Origin: Trichodesmium sp050015995
GTDB taxonomy: Bacteria > Cyanobacteriota > Cyanobacteriia > Cyanobacteriales > Microcoleaceae
Assembly (NCBI RefSeq): GCF_050015995.1
Contig: NZ_JBNHEP010000149.1
Span: 1-64,000 of the forward strand
DNA: 64,000 nt
Reading direction: 5' to 3'
The position numbers and the translations under genes are program-made. Of the stretch, positions 17,279 through 27,226 are shown in pieces. Under the pieces are notes generated by a model that did not search any database, had not been told where the DNA came from, and was given only the letters and a program-made list of their open reading frames with translations. Numbering within the stretch: position 1 is the stretch's first letter; each line of letters begins with the position of its first letter.

Positions 17279-19801
17279 ATGACTATAATTAAGCAACTAC
17301 CACAAATTAAAATTTGGCAAAGGTTACAAAATTGGTGGCAAAATAACCGAAAAGATGAGAACTCAAGTCACAACTTTATGTTGCGTTTATTCGTCGGTAG
17401 TACGACTGTAATAGTTAGTATTTCTGCTTTTTATAGCTATAAAGTTGTTCGGGATTTAATTCTAGATAATTTGAAAGAAAATGCTTTGTTGGAAGTAAAG
17501 CTAGGAGCTGATAATATCGATCGATGGTTGGCTAGTAGAAAAGTTGAAACACGCACTACGGGCAATACTCCTAGCTTCCAAACTATGAACTGGTCAATAG
17601 TTGAACCTTTCTTAAAATCTAAACAATTGAAATCCCAAGATTTTTTCTTTTTTGCGATGATTAATCCTGACGGTTCTTACTATACTAGCAAAGTCAGCCA
17701 AGCTAAAGCTAATCTCAAAGACCGCAAGCATATTAAACGAGCAATGGCTGGCAAAGTAAATGTTTCCGATCCAGTCAATTCTCGTACCCTAAATACCCTT
17801 ATGGTTTTTATTGCTGCTCCTGTTTGGTCAGACTCTGATAATACCAAACAACCAATTGGAATTATCGCAGGTGCTATCCCAGTAGACCGGATGAGGGAAG
17901 TAGTGAATGGTTTGAAATATGGCCCTAATAGTTATGCCTTTGCTCTTAATTCTCAAGGAAAGACAATATTTACCCCTCAGCAAGATATAAACACCAATAC
18001 TAAAAAACTAATTCCCAATTTTTTGTCATCGGAAAACCTTTACCAGCAGAATATTCCCAGAAAAATGGTTGCTAAGGAAAAAGGAATAGAATTAGTAGAA
18101 ATAGATCGGCAAAAAGTTTATATTGCCTATGTTCCCATCAAAGAAGCAGACTGGTCTGTTGGGTTAATCATTCCTAGAGCAAATATTGAATCCCAACTAA
18201 GAGCATTAAATCTGATGGCAGTGGTAGTGATCGGTTTAGCTGTGACAATGATTATAGTCTTGCTAAAGGTACAGTCATTTGAGCAACAGCAACTCAAAAA
18301 GACAAAAGAAGCTGCTGAGATTGCTAACCAAGCAAAAAGTGAGTTCCTTGCTAATATGAGTCATGAGTTACGCACCCCTCTCAATGGTATTCTCGGTTAT
18401 ACTCAAATTCTTAATCGTTCCCATTCTTGGGGGAAAAAAGAACGTAAAGGTATTGAAATTATTCATCAATGTGGTAACCACTTGTTGACTCTGATCAATG
18501 ATGTTCTGGATATTTCCAAAATAGAAGCTCGGAAACTTGATTTGCAATCCTACGATTTCCATTTGCCTTCTTTTTTGCAAGGAATTGCAGAAATTATTCG
18601 CATCAAAGCAGATCAAAAAAGAATTCAGTTAATTTATCAATCAGACCCCAACCTACCCCAAGGTATAATTGCAGACGAAAAACGCTTGCGCCAAGTTTTA
18701 ATTAATTTATTAGGTAATGCAGTCAAATTTACTGATACGGGTAAGGTGGTTTTTCAAGTACATATCGATGATTCGAGTCATAATACAGAATTATCTGATA
18801 GTCACCAGGAGACAATATCTACTCCTAACTCATATCCATCTACAACAATCGAATTTAAAATTCAAGATACCGGAGTTGGTATTCCAGAAAATAAGATTGA
18901 TACTATTTTCAACCCCTTTGAACAACTAGGAGAGCAAGTTAAGCGGTCTCAAGGAACAGGATTAGGGTTAGCTATTAGTAGTCAAATAGTCAAACTCATG
19001 GGTTCACAGATTAAAGTAGAAAGTCAGTTGGATGTTGGCAGTATATTTTCCTTTACCGTTAAATTTCCACTGAGTAGTGATTGGGTGCAATCAGTTTCTC
19101 ATCTAGAGGGACAACAAATTATTGGTTACACAGGAAACCCAAAAACTATTCTGGTTATTGACGATCGCTGGGAAAATCGCTCCGTATTGATTAATTTGCT
19201 TCAACCTATTGGTTTTATTACTGTGGAGGCAGAAAATGGTGCTGAGGGATTAGCTAAAGTAGCGCAACTTCATCCAGATTTAACCATTACAGATTTATAT
19301 ATGCCAGTAATGGATGGTTTTAAGATGGTCAGACAATTGCGCGGATCTGATGAACTAAAGCATTTAAAGGTGATTATCTCTTCAGCTTCTGTATCGAATA
19401 TAGATCGCCAATACAGTCTTGATGCTGGGGGGGATGATTTTCTTCCTAAACCTGTAAATGCAGAGGAATTGTTTAAGATGATAGAAGCACATTTAGAAAT
19501 TAAATGGAAATATGCTCAAACAGAAAATATTGAAAATATGGAAATAATTCCCCAATCATCAGTTTCAGATGTGGCTACTGATAATTCTAGAATTGTATCT
19601 CCACCACCGGAAGAGTTAGAAATTTTGCTTGACTTAGCAAGAAGGGGGAGCCTGAAAAAGTTGACTAAAAAAGCCGAAAAAATTCAGCAACTAGAGCCAA
19701 AATATACTCCTTTTACTGTACCAATTTTACAGTGGGCAGATGATTTTCAAGCTGATAAAATTGAAGATTTTATAATTAATTTTTTAGAGAAAAAGGAGTA
19801 A
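17279..19801 (+). CDS. hybrid sensor histidine kinase (extracytoplasmic sensor, HisKA, HATPase, receiver)
   Basis: This 840-residue protein has membrane helices near residues 40-58 and 312-330 enclosing a Cache-like periplasmic sensor (SYYTSKVSQAKANLKDRKHIK). The kinase core follows: H-box SHELRTPLNGILGY with His near 362, N-box LRQVLINLLGNAVKF, then DTGVGIPENK and GTGLGLAIS. A C-terminal receiver has TILVIDDRWENRSVL, phospho-acceptor Asp near 672 in ITDLYMPVMDG, and Lys in PKPVNAEEL, then a tail of about 100 residues. It phosphorylates itself and its own receiver. It is translated with the next gene (4-bp spacing). Confidence 0.93.
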   Translation: MTIIKQLPQIKIWQRLQNWWQNNRKDENSSHNFMLRLFVGSTTVIVSISAFYSYKVVRDLILDNLKENALLEVKLGADNIDRWLASRKVETRTTGNTPSFQTMNWSIVEPFLKSKQLKSQDFFFFAMINPDGSYYTSKVSQAKANLKDRKHIKRAMAGKVNVSDPVNSRTLNTLMVFIAAPVWSDSDNTKQPIGIIAGAIPVDRMREVVNGLKYGPNSYAFALNSQGKTIFTPQQDINTNTKKLIPNFLSSENLYQQNIPRKMVAKEKGIELVEIDRQKVYIAYVPIKEADWSVGLIIPRANIESQLRALNLMAVVVIGLAVTMIIVLLKVQSFEQQQLKKTKEAAEIANQAKSEFLANMSHELRTPLNGILGYTQILNRSHSWGKKERKGIEIIHQCGNHLLTLINDVLDISKIEARKLDLQSYDFHLPSFLQGIAEIIRIKADQKRIQLIYQSDPNLPQGIIADEKRLRQVLINLLGNAVKFTDTGKVVFQVHIDDSSHNTELSDSHQETISTPNSYPSTTIEFKIQDTGVGIPENKIDTIFNPFEQLGEQVKRSQGTGLGLAISSQIVKLMGSQIKVESQLDVGSIFSFTVKFPLSSDWVQSVSHLEGQQIIGYTGNPKTILVIDDRWENRSVLINLLQPIGFITVEAENGAEGLAKVAQLHPDLTITDLYMPVMDGFKMVRQLRGSDELKHLKVIISSASVSNIDRQYSLDAGGDDFLPKPVNAEELFKMIEAHLEIKWKYAQTENIENMEIIPQSSVSDVATDNSRIVSPPPEELEILLDLARRGSLKKLTKKAEKIQQLEPKYTPFTVPILQWADDFQADKIEDFIINFLEKKE

Positions 19802-19805
19802 ATTA

Positions 19806-21107
19806 ATGTCAATCTCACCCAATTCAGAATATATTTTAGTTGTAGATGATGTTCCAGCTAATCTGAAAGTAATAGTTCAAACTTTAGGTGATGAAGGGTA
19901 TGAAGTTAGCACAGCAATTAGTGGCGAACGAGCACTAAAGCAAATTTCTTATGACTTGCCAGATTTGATATTACTAGATATACAAATGCCTGGTATTGAT
20001 GGGTTTGAAACTTGTAAAAGGTTGAAGGAAAATCCTCAAACTAAAGATATTCCCATAATTTTTATGACTGCTCTTTCAGACAGCGAAAGTATAGTTAAAG
20101 GTTTTACTTTGGGAGCGGTAGATTATATTACTAAACCATTTCAAGTAGTTGAAGTTCTTGCTAGAGTAAAAACTCACATACATTTACAACAGTTAAGAAA
20201 TAATTTAGAAAAAGAAGTAGCTAAGAAAACTAATCAACTTACTCAAGCTTTAGAGGAGTTACAAACATCTCAAACACAACTGATTGAAAAGGAAAAAATG
20301 TCGGCACTGGGAGAATTAATGGCTGGAATAGCCCATGAATTAAATAATCCTATTGGTGCAATTTCTAATAATTCTCAGCATCTGGAAAACTATATTAAAG
20401 ATATTCTCCATTTCCTATTTCTTTATCAAAAGTATTATCCTAATCCTGCTGAAGAAATCATTGAAAATGCTGAACATATTGATTTAGATTTTTTGATTGA
20501 AGATTTGCCTAATCTTATTACTTCAATGAAGGCAGGTTCCGAAAGGATTAAATTTCTAAGTACATCTTTACGCACATTTTCTCGAAATGAATTAAATAAC
20601 GATCAAAAAGTTAGTTGTGTTGTCCATAACCATATTGATAGCACTCTATTAATTCTGAATCATCGTCTGAAAGCAAACAAGTATCGTTCAGCCATTGAAG
20701 TAGTAAAAAAATATGGGGATATGCCTGAAATTAAATGTTTTCCCGGACAATTAGCTCAGGTATTTATGAATCTAATTTCTAATGCTATTGATGCTATAGA
20801 TGAGTTTGTTAAAAAAACAGAATTTTATAAGTTTAAATTCCAGCCTCAGATTACAATTTATAGTAGAATAAATCAGGATAAAACAGGAGTAATCATTAGA
20901 ATTAAAGACAACGGTGTGGGAATGTCAGAAGAAGTTAAGGCAAAAATTTTTGATAAGCTTTTCACAACTAAGGCTGTCGAGAAAGGTACAGGTTTAGGCT
21001 TGTCTATTGCTTATAAAATTATGGTAAAAAATCATGGTGGTAAGCTTTGGTGTGAGTCAACTTTAGGCCATGGTTCAGAGTTTATTTTGGAATTACCAAT
21101 AGGATGA
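19806..21107 (+). CDS. receiver-histidine kinase (REC, coiled coil, HisKA-like, HATPase)
   Basis: This 433-residue soluble protein has a receiver first: YILVVDDVPANLKVIVQ with Asp near 58 in LLDIQMPGIDG and Lys in TKPFQVVEV. A coiled-coil linker (LRNNLEKEVAKKTNQLTQAL) leads to the H-box AGIAHELNNPIGAISN (His near 177) and the ATPase boxes NLISNAIDAID, DNGVGMSEEV and GTGLGLSIAY. The upstream hybrid kinase ends 4 bp before it, so the pair is an operon in which the first receiver-kinase may feed this one. No DNA-binding output domain occurs in either protein. Confidence 0.92.
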   Translation: MSISPNSEYILVVDDVPANLKVIVQTLGDEGYEVSTAISGERALKQISYDLPDLILLDIQMPGIDGFETCKRLKENPQTKDIPIIFMTALSDSESIVKGFTLGAVDYITKPFQVVEVLARVKTHIHLQQLRNNLEKEVAKKTNQLTQALEELQTSQTQLIEKEKMSALGELMAGIAHELNNPIGAISNNSQHLENYIKDILHFLFLYQKYYPNPAEEIIENAEHIDLDFLIEDLPNLITSMKAGSERIKFLSTSLRTFSRNELNNDQKVSCVVHNHIDSTLLILNHRLKANKYRSAIEVVKKYGDMPEIKCFPGQLAQVFMNLISNAIDAIDEFVKKTEFYKFKFQPQITIYSRINQDKTGVIIRIKDNGVGMSEEVKAKIFDKLFTTKAVEKGTGLGLSIAYKIMVKNHGGKLWCESTLGHGSEFILELPIG

Positions 21108-21467
21108 TGGGGTGATGGGGGATTGAATATTGAAGTAATTATGGATTTATAAACATATATTGTATAATAGGGTTTGATCTCATATCAAGTTTCATTAATT
21201 AGCCATAAGAAAAATTGGTAGTCCTGTAAATGTAGTGATTTAGGCTGGAGGAAGCGAATAGAAAACACTTAACTGGGAATAGAAAAGCCCCTAAATTCTT
21301 GATTTCATGCATAATAATCTAATATCCCTAGTTGACCTTTTATCGGAGTATCACTACTTGTACACCACAACCGAAAAATTTTGTTCTGTTTAACCGAAAA
21401 TATTTTTCAAGTTTCTCCTTGTTCCCTACTTCCTATTCCCTATTCCCTATTCCCTAAACAAAATATT
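21108..21467. other. spacer with CCCTATT heptamer repeats
   Basis: It contains a short repeat tract of TTCCCTA-type units near 21420-21458 and no gene. An in-frame ATG at 21381 would place the repeat tract inside the next gene, which is why I reject that start. Confidence 0.5.
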
Positions 21468-22340
21468 ATGGATTTTTACATTGTAGACGTATTTGCTGAA
21501 ACTAAATATGCTGGCAATCAGTTAGCTGTATTTACTGGTGCTGAAGTAGCCAATCTTTCAGATGAGGAAATGTTACAAATTGCTAGAGAGATGAATTATT
21601 CAGAAACTACTTTTATTCTCTCTCTTGAAGAACGAAATGGTGGTTATGATGTGCGAATATTTACTCCTGCTCAAGAATTGCCTTTTGCAGGTCACCCAAC
21701 TTTAGGAACTGCCTACATTATTCAGCGAGAAATTATTAAAAGTCTGGTGGAACAAGTAGTTTTAAATCTGGCAGTAGGACAAATTCCTGTGAGTTGGAAA
21801 GGTGAAGTTTTATGGATGCGTCAAAATGTACCGACTTTTGCTCAAAAACATCAAGTAGAAACTTTGGCAGAAGTATTAAATCTAGAGGTAGCTGATATAG
21901 ATATGAGATTTCCTATTCAGGAAGTTTCAACAGGGATACCTTTTATCATTGTGCCTTTAAAAACTTTGGCAGCTTTGAAAAAAGCTAAGGTGAATTTGGA
22001 TAAATATTATCAATTTATTCAAACAGCTAAGGCGACAGAAATTTTGATATTTTGCCCAGAGACATACAAAGATATTGATGATTTAAGTGTGAGAATGTTT
22101 GCGCCCTATTTAGGAATTACTGAAGACCCGGCAACGGGCAGCGCTAATGGTTGTTTAGCGGGATATTTGGTTGAATATAATTATTTTAATCGGAGCAAAA
22201 TTGATATTAGGGTGGAACAAGGATATGAAATTAATCGACCATCTTTATTATTGTTACAAGCTGAGAAAAAAGCAGAGGAAATAGAAGTATTTGTAGGTGG
22301 AAATGTTTTGATGGTTGCTCAAGGAAAATTTGTTGCTTGA
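21468..22340 (+). CDS. PhzF family isomerase/epimerase-like protein
   Basis: From ATG 21468 the 290-residue product starts MDFYIVDVFAETKYAGNQLA, the canonical PhzF opening. The catalytic Glu lies in NYSETTFIL (about residue 46). Other landmarks are FTPAQELPFAGHPTLGTAY and DPATGSANGCLAGYL. The fold resembles diaminopimelate epimerase. Family members include the phenazine enzyme PhzF and many proteins of unknown substrate, so a phenazine role must not be assumed; no phenazine genes are nearby. A start at 21381 would add residues encoded by a short tandem repeat and is unlikely. Confidence 0.9.
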   Translation: MDFYIVDVFAETKYAGNQLAVFTGAEVANLSDEEMLQIAREMNYSETTFILSLEERNGGYDVRIFTPAQELPFAGHPTLGTAYIIQREIIKSLVEQVVLNLAVGQIPVSWKGEVLWMRQNVPTFAQKHQVETLAEVLNLEVADIDMRFPIQEVSTGIPFIIVPLKTLAALKKAKVNLDKYYQFIQTAKATEILIFCPETYKDIDDLSVRMFAPYLGITEDPATGSANGCLAGYLVEYNYFNRSKIDIRVEQGYEINRPSLLLLQAEKKAEEIEVFVGGNVLMVAQGKFVA

Positions 22341-22951
22341 AACAGGAGTCAGGAGGGAAGAGATTTTAGAGGACTCACGAGTTAGGAGTTAAGAGTCAGG
22401 AGGGAAGAGATTTTAGGGGATTCAGAAGTCAGTCCTCAGAAGTCAGGAGGGAAGAGATTTTAGAAAGGTATTGAAATATTTTCTAAATCATCTCTCTTTG
22501 ACTAATATCAAGTCTCATTAATTAGCCGTAATAAAAACGTTCTTTTCTCTCGCGCGAGAATATTTTTGAAATTTTCCCCTACTCCCTACTCCCTACTCCC
22601 TAATCCCTAAATTTTTATTGTGGTTATTCAAAGAGACATGATATAAAAGACTGTTTGTAAAATAAGTATTAACAGAGCATTGAGTGACTAAAATCTCAAA
22701 GTGGTAATACTTCAAAGGATTGAAATCTCCTAGATACAGAGGTGTTCGGTAGATATATTCCTAGATTTATAAGTGACAAATAGTTGTCTTGATTTCTTCC
22801 AGCTTGTTCCCTATTCCCTGTTCCCTGCTCCCTGTTCCCTATCTCCTTTTATCTTTCCTGATACATTCAATCTCTAAAAAGAGAGATTTACCCAAATTTT
22901 CCTTGTTCCAGACTTCAGCCAAAAATCTATAGTAAAAAAACAGTATTAATT
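22341..22951. other. repeat-rich spacer
   Basis: It holds several copies of CAGGAGGGAAGAGATTTTAG (22345-22462), CTACTCC heptamers (22577-22606) and TTCCCTG/TTCCCTA heptamers (22803-22842). No gene is seen. Such tracts are typical short tandem repeats of filamentous cyanobacteria. Confidence 0.6.
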
Positions 22952-24385
22952 ATGAGTCAATGTCTGAATCCTGACTGTCTAAATCAAAATCCACAAAACA
23001 CAAATTTTTGCCAAAAATGCGGGTCAAAATTGCTTTTGGCCGAACGTTATCGGGCTGTAAAAATTATCGGTCAAGGTGGTTTTGGTCGAACTTTTAAAGC
23101 AGTGGATGAATTTAAACCATCTCAACCATTTTGTGTAATTAAACAGTTTTTCCCGGAAGCTCAAGGAACAGAAAATCTGGAAAAGGCAGCAGAATTATTT
23201 GCTCAAGAAGCAGTTAGATTAGAAAGTTTAGGAAAACATCCCCAAATTCCCGAATTATTGGCATTTTTTACTCAGGATAATCATCAATATTTAATTCAAG
23301 AATTGATTGAAGGGAAAAATTTACAGCAGGAATTAGAAACAACAGGTCAGTTTAATGAAACTCAAATTTGGGAATTATTAAATGATTTATTGCCAGTCTT
23401 AGAATTTATTCATTCTCAACAGGTAATTCATCGGGATATTAAACCGGAAAATATTATTAGACGACCTGACTATTCCCAGAAAAAAGGAGAATTAGTATTA
23501 GTAGATTTTGGGGCAGCTAAATATGCAATTCCTAATAGTTTGGCAGTGACAGGAACGGTTATTGGTTCTGCTGGATATGCTGCGCCGGAACAAGCTGTGG
23601 GAAAGGCAATGTTTGCTAGTGATATTTATAGTTTGGGGGTAACTTGTATCCATTTGTTGACTCAAGTTGAACCCTTTGAGTTGTTTGATGTGAGTGAAAA
23701 TGATTGGGTTTGGCGAGATTTTTTAGGCTCTTCTATAAGTGATGATTTGGGTAATATTTTAGATAGGATGATTGTCGGAGCAACTAAGAAAAGGTTTCAG
23801 TCAGCAGCGGAAATTTTGCCATTGATTAAACCGAATGTTTTTGATTCTTCACGGTCCGAAAAACAGGTCAGTAATTTTTCTCCATCTGCGTCTATTCCAG
23901 AAGTAGAATTAAGTTCAGAAAGGGGAGTAGATTATAATGATTTGCGTAATTTTTTGGCTGCTAAAAAATGGCGGGAAGCAGATATAGAAACTGCAAGGTT
24001 AATGTTAGAAATAACTCGCCAAGAAAGTCGGGGTAGATTAAGTATTCGTTCAATTGATAATTTTCCCTGCACTGATTTACAGACTATTAATCAACTGTGG
24101 ATAAAATATTCAAATGGTAAGTTTGGCTTTTCTGTGCAAAAAGAGATTTGGGAAAGTTTTGGTACTCAAACCTTTTATCTAACTTATGAGAAATTAGGCG
24201 ATCGCTTGGGTTGGCATTCAATTTTCGGTTGGACTAACTACGATAATTTAATATTTGATTTGGAGAAAGCGCCGGACGGTCATTTACCTGCTATGTTTGC
24301 CATGAGTGGGAATTGGGTATGGTTTATGGAGTTAGGAAAGTTATTTTCTGCTCTGAGAAAAAGACTCAAAATTTGTCAAATATAG
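22952..24385 (+). CDS. zinc-ribbon Ser/Thr protein kinase with C-terminal GUN4 domain
   Basis: This 477-residue protein begins with a zinc ribbon (CLNPDCLNQNPQNTNFCQKC, residues 4-23). The kinase domain has IIGQGGFGRTFKA, VIKQFFPEA, VIHRDIKPENII, LVDFGAAKYA and GSAGYAAPEQ. All catalytic residues are present. The C-terminal part (about 330-470) is a GUN4 domain: YNDLRNFLAAKKWREADIET, LWIKYSNGKFGFSVQ, LGDRLGW and GNWVWF. GUN4 binds porphyrin-pathway intermediates in its best-known form, but fused GUN4 domains may sense other tetrapyrroles or partners. Monocistronic; probable cytoplasmic sensor kinase. Confidence 0.92.
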   Translation: MSQCLNPDCLNQNPQNTNFCQKCGSKLLLAERYRAVKIIGQGGFGRTFKAVDEFKPSQPFCVIKQFFPEAQGTENLEKAAELFAQEAVRLESLGKHPQIPELLAFFTQDNHQYLIQELIEGKNLQQELETTGQFNETQIWELLNDLLPVLEFIHSQQVIHRDIKPENIIRRPDYSQKKGELVLVDFGAAKYAIPNSLAVTGTVIGSAGYAAPEQAVGKAMFASDIYSLGVTCIHLLTQVEPFELFDVSENDWVWRDFLGSSISDDLGNILDRMIVGATKKRFQSAAEILPLIKPNVFDSSRSEKQVSNFSPSASIPEVELSSERGVDYNDLRNFLAAKKWREADIETARLMLEITRQESRGRLSIRSIDNFPCTDLQTINQLWIKYSNGKFGFSVQKEIWESFGTQTFYLTYEKLGDRLGWHSIFGWTNYDNLIFDLEKAPDGHLPAMFAMSGNWVWFMELGKLFSALRKRLKICQI

Positions 24386-24400
24386 GTAGTCCTGTATATA

Positions 24401-24557
24401 TATAGCAATCCTATTTTATTCGTGGCAAAAATCTTACTGCTTTTTAGGCAACAGGCAACAGGCAACAGGCAACAGGCAACAGGCAACAGGCAACAGGTAA
24501 GAGTTTCACTTTTTTATTTACTTTTTAGTCTGTCACAACCTATTTAGGATTGCTATA
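24401..24557. mobile_element. inverted-repeat element with TATAGCAATCCT ends, copy 2
   Basis: The ends TATAGCAATCCT and AGGATTGCTATA are perfectly inverted. The body matches 16565-16704 on both sides of an internal tract of seven exact GGCAACA units (24447-24495). It begins 16 bp after the kinase stop. Variation in heptamer number explains the length difference between the copies. Confidence 0.75.
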
Positions 24558-24964
24558 GTGATTTATTGTCGAGAAAGGGAACAGGGAAAAGGGAATAGAA
24601 AATATCCCTAATTTACCAAAAAATAAGGTCTAAAGCCTCCCCTTTTAAGGGGATGAAAAAAATAATTGGTTCATTATTTCAATCCTGATGGTTCAGCCAG
24701 AGGTACTGATGACTGATAACTGATAACTGATAACTGATAACTGAAATGACAGGTTTTCAAGGAATAGTATTTGTAGACTACTTGAATTTTTATAGGGAAA
24801 ATTACTACTTGTACACTACTACCCTCAATTTTATATTATTTGCCTCCCTTTTTTTTCTTCTTTCTTTATCCCTTCTTCCGAACTTATACTATTTGTAAAA
24901 AATATCGCTCGGGGTTGGTATTACCATTTTCATTTTTTATTATTCAAGCAAGAAGAGATTAACA
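24558..24964. other. repeat-rich spacer
   Basis: It holds a segment (about 24625-24746) with AATAAGGTCTAAAGCCTCCCC and tandem ACTGATA units that recurs in similar form at 49728-49845. No gene is seen. Confidence 0.5.
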
Positions 24965-25594
24965 ATGGCACAGATAATTCAAGCTCAAAATATAGACTTA
25001 CGCTACTTAGTCGATAACTTTAATATTCAGTTAGTTGAAGATGATAATTTTTTCTCTGAGTCGCGAGAAAATTTGCCAGAAATAACAGAGATGGAAAAAA
25101 AACTTTTAGATAAGGTTAGAAGAGGGTTTATTAATTTACTTAATTATCCACCACTTTTAGAAGATGTAGTCAAAATGTCAGTTCTAGACCCGATTTTATT
25201 TATTGGTGATTTTTATCTTACACCTTTCTATGTTAAATCAGAACAGCCAATAGAAATAGAGAGTGAAAATGATGGAGTAATTATCAAGGGTAGAATTGAT
25301 ACTTTAGTATTAAAAGACCAACTTTGGGTGATGGTAATTGAATCAAAAAAAGCTGCATATTCTGTGGAGGTAGGATTAGCTCAAATATTAGTATATATGT
25401 TGGGAAATACTCACCAAAATAAACCTAGTTATGGTCTGATTACCAGTGGTGGAGAGTTGACTTTTATCAAATTAGTTAAGGAAGAAAACCCTATGTATGG
25501 AATTTCAAATTTATTTGCAACTAGAAATCCTGGAGATTTGTATCGGGTTCTGCAAATTTTGAAGCATTTAAGTCAGATTGTTGTGAATAGCTAA
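24965..25594 (+). CDS. PD-(D/E)XK-like protein, restriction-type (HSDR_N-like)
   Basis: This 209-residue protein has the core GRIDTLVLKDQLWVMVIESKKAAYSVEVGLAQI (here read in two parts: GRIDTL with the acidic residue, and ESKKA with the E-x-K pair), the pattern of PD-(D/E)XK nucleases related to the N-terminal domain of type I HsdR. Cyanobacteria carry many free-standing versions of unknown role. The start MAQIIQAQNIDLRYLVDNF is preceded by AAGAAGAGAT. No methylase or specificity subunit is nearby, so a complete restriction system is not supported. Confidence 0.75.
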   Translation: MAQIIQAQNIDLRYLVDNFNIQLVEDDNFFSESRENLPEITEMEKKLLDKVRRGFINLLNYPPLLEDVVKMSVLDPILFIGDFYLTPFYVKSEQPIEIESENDGVIIKGRIDTLVLKDQLWVMVIESKKAAYSVEVGLAQILVYMLGNTHQNKPSYGLITSGGELTFIKLVKEENPMYGISNLFATRNPGDLYRVLQILKHLSQIVVNS

Positions 25595-25632
25595 ATGTTC
25601 AGCAATTAACAATGAACAATTAATAATTAATA

Positions 25633-25713
25633 ATTACCCCTTCTTGAAACGGATAGGATTGGCGCTCAAGGAAATTTTTTGATTTATCCCCTTGAAAGGG
25701 GAGGCTTTAAACC
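25633..25713 (+). repeat. dispersed repeat, copy 2 (TTGAAACGGATAGGATTGGC ... GGAGGCTTTAAACC)
   Basis: It matches copies at 15660-15738 and 45371-45451 at both ends. It is followed by ATTAATTATT tandem tracts (25735-25792). The surrounding 25595-26071 spacer holds no gene. Confidence 0.6.
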
Positions 25714-26071
25714 TTAATTGTTGAATGAATAATTAATTATTGACTACCAACTCTTAATTATTAATTATTAACTATTAATTATTAATTATTCGGTAAGTAT
25801 TAAGCCGTCAGGTATTGGGATTTACACAACTTCTATAGACAAAGTGATTATGCTGTGCTATAGTCCAAAGGTAGCTAATATTAAGGTATTACTGAGGGGA
25901 AAAAATATTTTATTTCATATCAAATGCCATAACTTAAATTTTTTGAGTTATTGTCTTAGTATCGAGACTTTAATCTTTATAATAATTGGCTAAATTAACT
26001 ACAAGTAAATCTATTAATTTAGAGGTTGACAAACTGTAAGCTTTATAACTAATAATGAAGGCAGTAAAACT

Positions 26072-27226
26072 ATGATTGAAAACAACAATTCAGTTGGCGA
26101 GATACTTTCTCAAGACGACACTTTTGGTAACAATGTTGCTCAAACATTTGATGCTGCTCGCCGTGGCGATAAAGAAACAATACAAATCTTACTTCTGCAA
26201 GATATTAGTTTAGTCAATGTTAAAGATGAAGGCATTCAAACTACCCTTTTGCATTTGGCTGCTCATCGGGGTTACTTAGATATTGTCAGGTTACTATTAG
26301 ATGCTGGTGCTGATGTTAATGCTGTAGAAGGTAACTTTAGTAATAGTACCCCATTACATTGGGCAGCTACAGGAGGTCATTTAGAAGTAACAAAACTTTT
26401 GGTCGAAAGGGGTGGGAATATTAATGTAAAAGATAACTGGTATAACCTAACTCCTGTAGGGTGGGCAACTATTATTAAGCTATTTCCCCCGGAGGGTTAT
26501 CTTAGCACTCGTCACCAAGAAGTTAGGGAATATTTACTTAGTAGAGGAGCGCAGTTAGATATTTTTTCAGCGATCGCTCTTAACCAAATCGATTTTGTTT
26601 GCTCTTTAATTGAGGCAAATCCAGAAATACTAACTCATAGATTGGGTTTTTTTGCTAAAAATGAATCGCAGCCTCTCCATTTCGCAGTAGAAGAAAATCT
26701 GACTCAAATGGTGGAACTTCTTTTAGAAAAAGGTGCCGATCTTAATGCTCAAAACGGTTGGGGTATAACGCCTTTATGTTTGGCTACTGTAGCTGACAAC
26801 CAAACAATAATTAAATTATTAATGGCAAAAAATGCTCAAGTCGATTTAGCTACAGCAATTGTTGCGGGACAATGGGAACAGGCTCAAGCTTTACTGGATG
26901 CACAGCCAACTCTTATTTCTGAAAAACCATTATTAATCCACTACACTATCGAACAAGGTTTAGTATCAGCAACGTCTTGGCTTTTGGAAAGGGGAGTAGA
27001 TATTAACATTAGAGCTAGATACCAATTAGGCGATCATGTTGTTAGTTTGACTCCTTTGCACGCTGCAATTAAAGCCGAGGGAATTGAAATCGCTCGCATT
27101 CTTTTAGAATCTGGAGCAGATGTTAACGCCAAGACTACAGGAGAACTAGAAATAACTTCTCTACGCGCTACAGCATTCACAGGAAATTTAGATTTAATTA
27201 GACTGTTGGTAAAGCACGGTGCTTAA
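26072..27226 (+). CDS. ankyrin repeat protein
   Basis: This 384-residue protein is built of ankyrin repeats from about residue 25: TLLHLAAHRGYLDIVRLLLD, TPLHWAATGGHLEVTKLLVE, then degenerate units, QPLHFAVEENLTQMVELLLE, TPLCLATVADNQTIIKLLMA, TPLHAAIKAEGIEIARILLE and a final TAFTGNLDLIRLLVKHGA. There is no signal peptide or catalytic domain, so it is likely a cytoplasmic protein-binding module. Some central repeats have unusual lengths. It stands alone in its orientation. Confidence 0.9.
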   Translation: MIENNNSVGEILSQDDTFGNNVAQTFDAARRGDKETIQILLLQDISLVNVKDEGIQTTLLHLAAHRGYLDIVRLLLDAGADVNAVEGNFSNSTPLHWAATGGHLEVTKLLVERGGNINVKDNWYNLTPVGWATIIKLFPPEGYLSTRHQEVREYLLSRGAQLDIFSAIALNQIDFVCSLIEANPEILTHRLGFFAKNESQPLHFAVEENLTQMVELLLEKGADLNAQNGWGITPLCLATVADNQTIIKLLMAKNAQVDLATAIVAGQWEQAQALLDAQPTLISEKPLLIHYTIEQGLVSATSWLLERGVDINIRARYQLGDHVVSLTPLHAAIKAEGIEIARILLESGADVNAKTTGELEITSLRATAFTGNLDLIRLLVKHGA

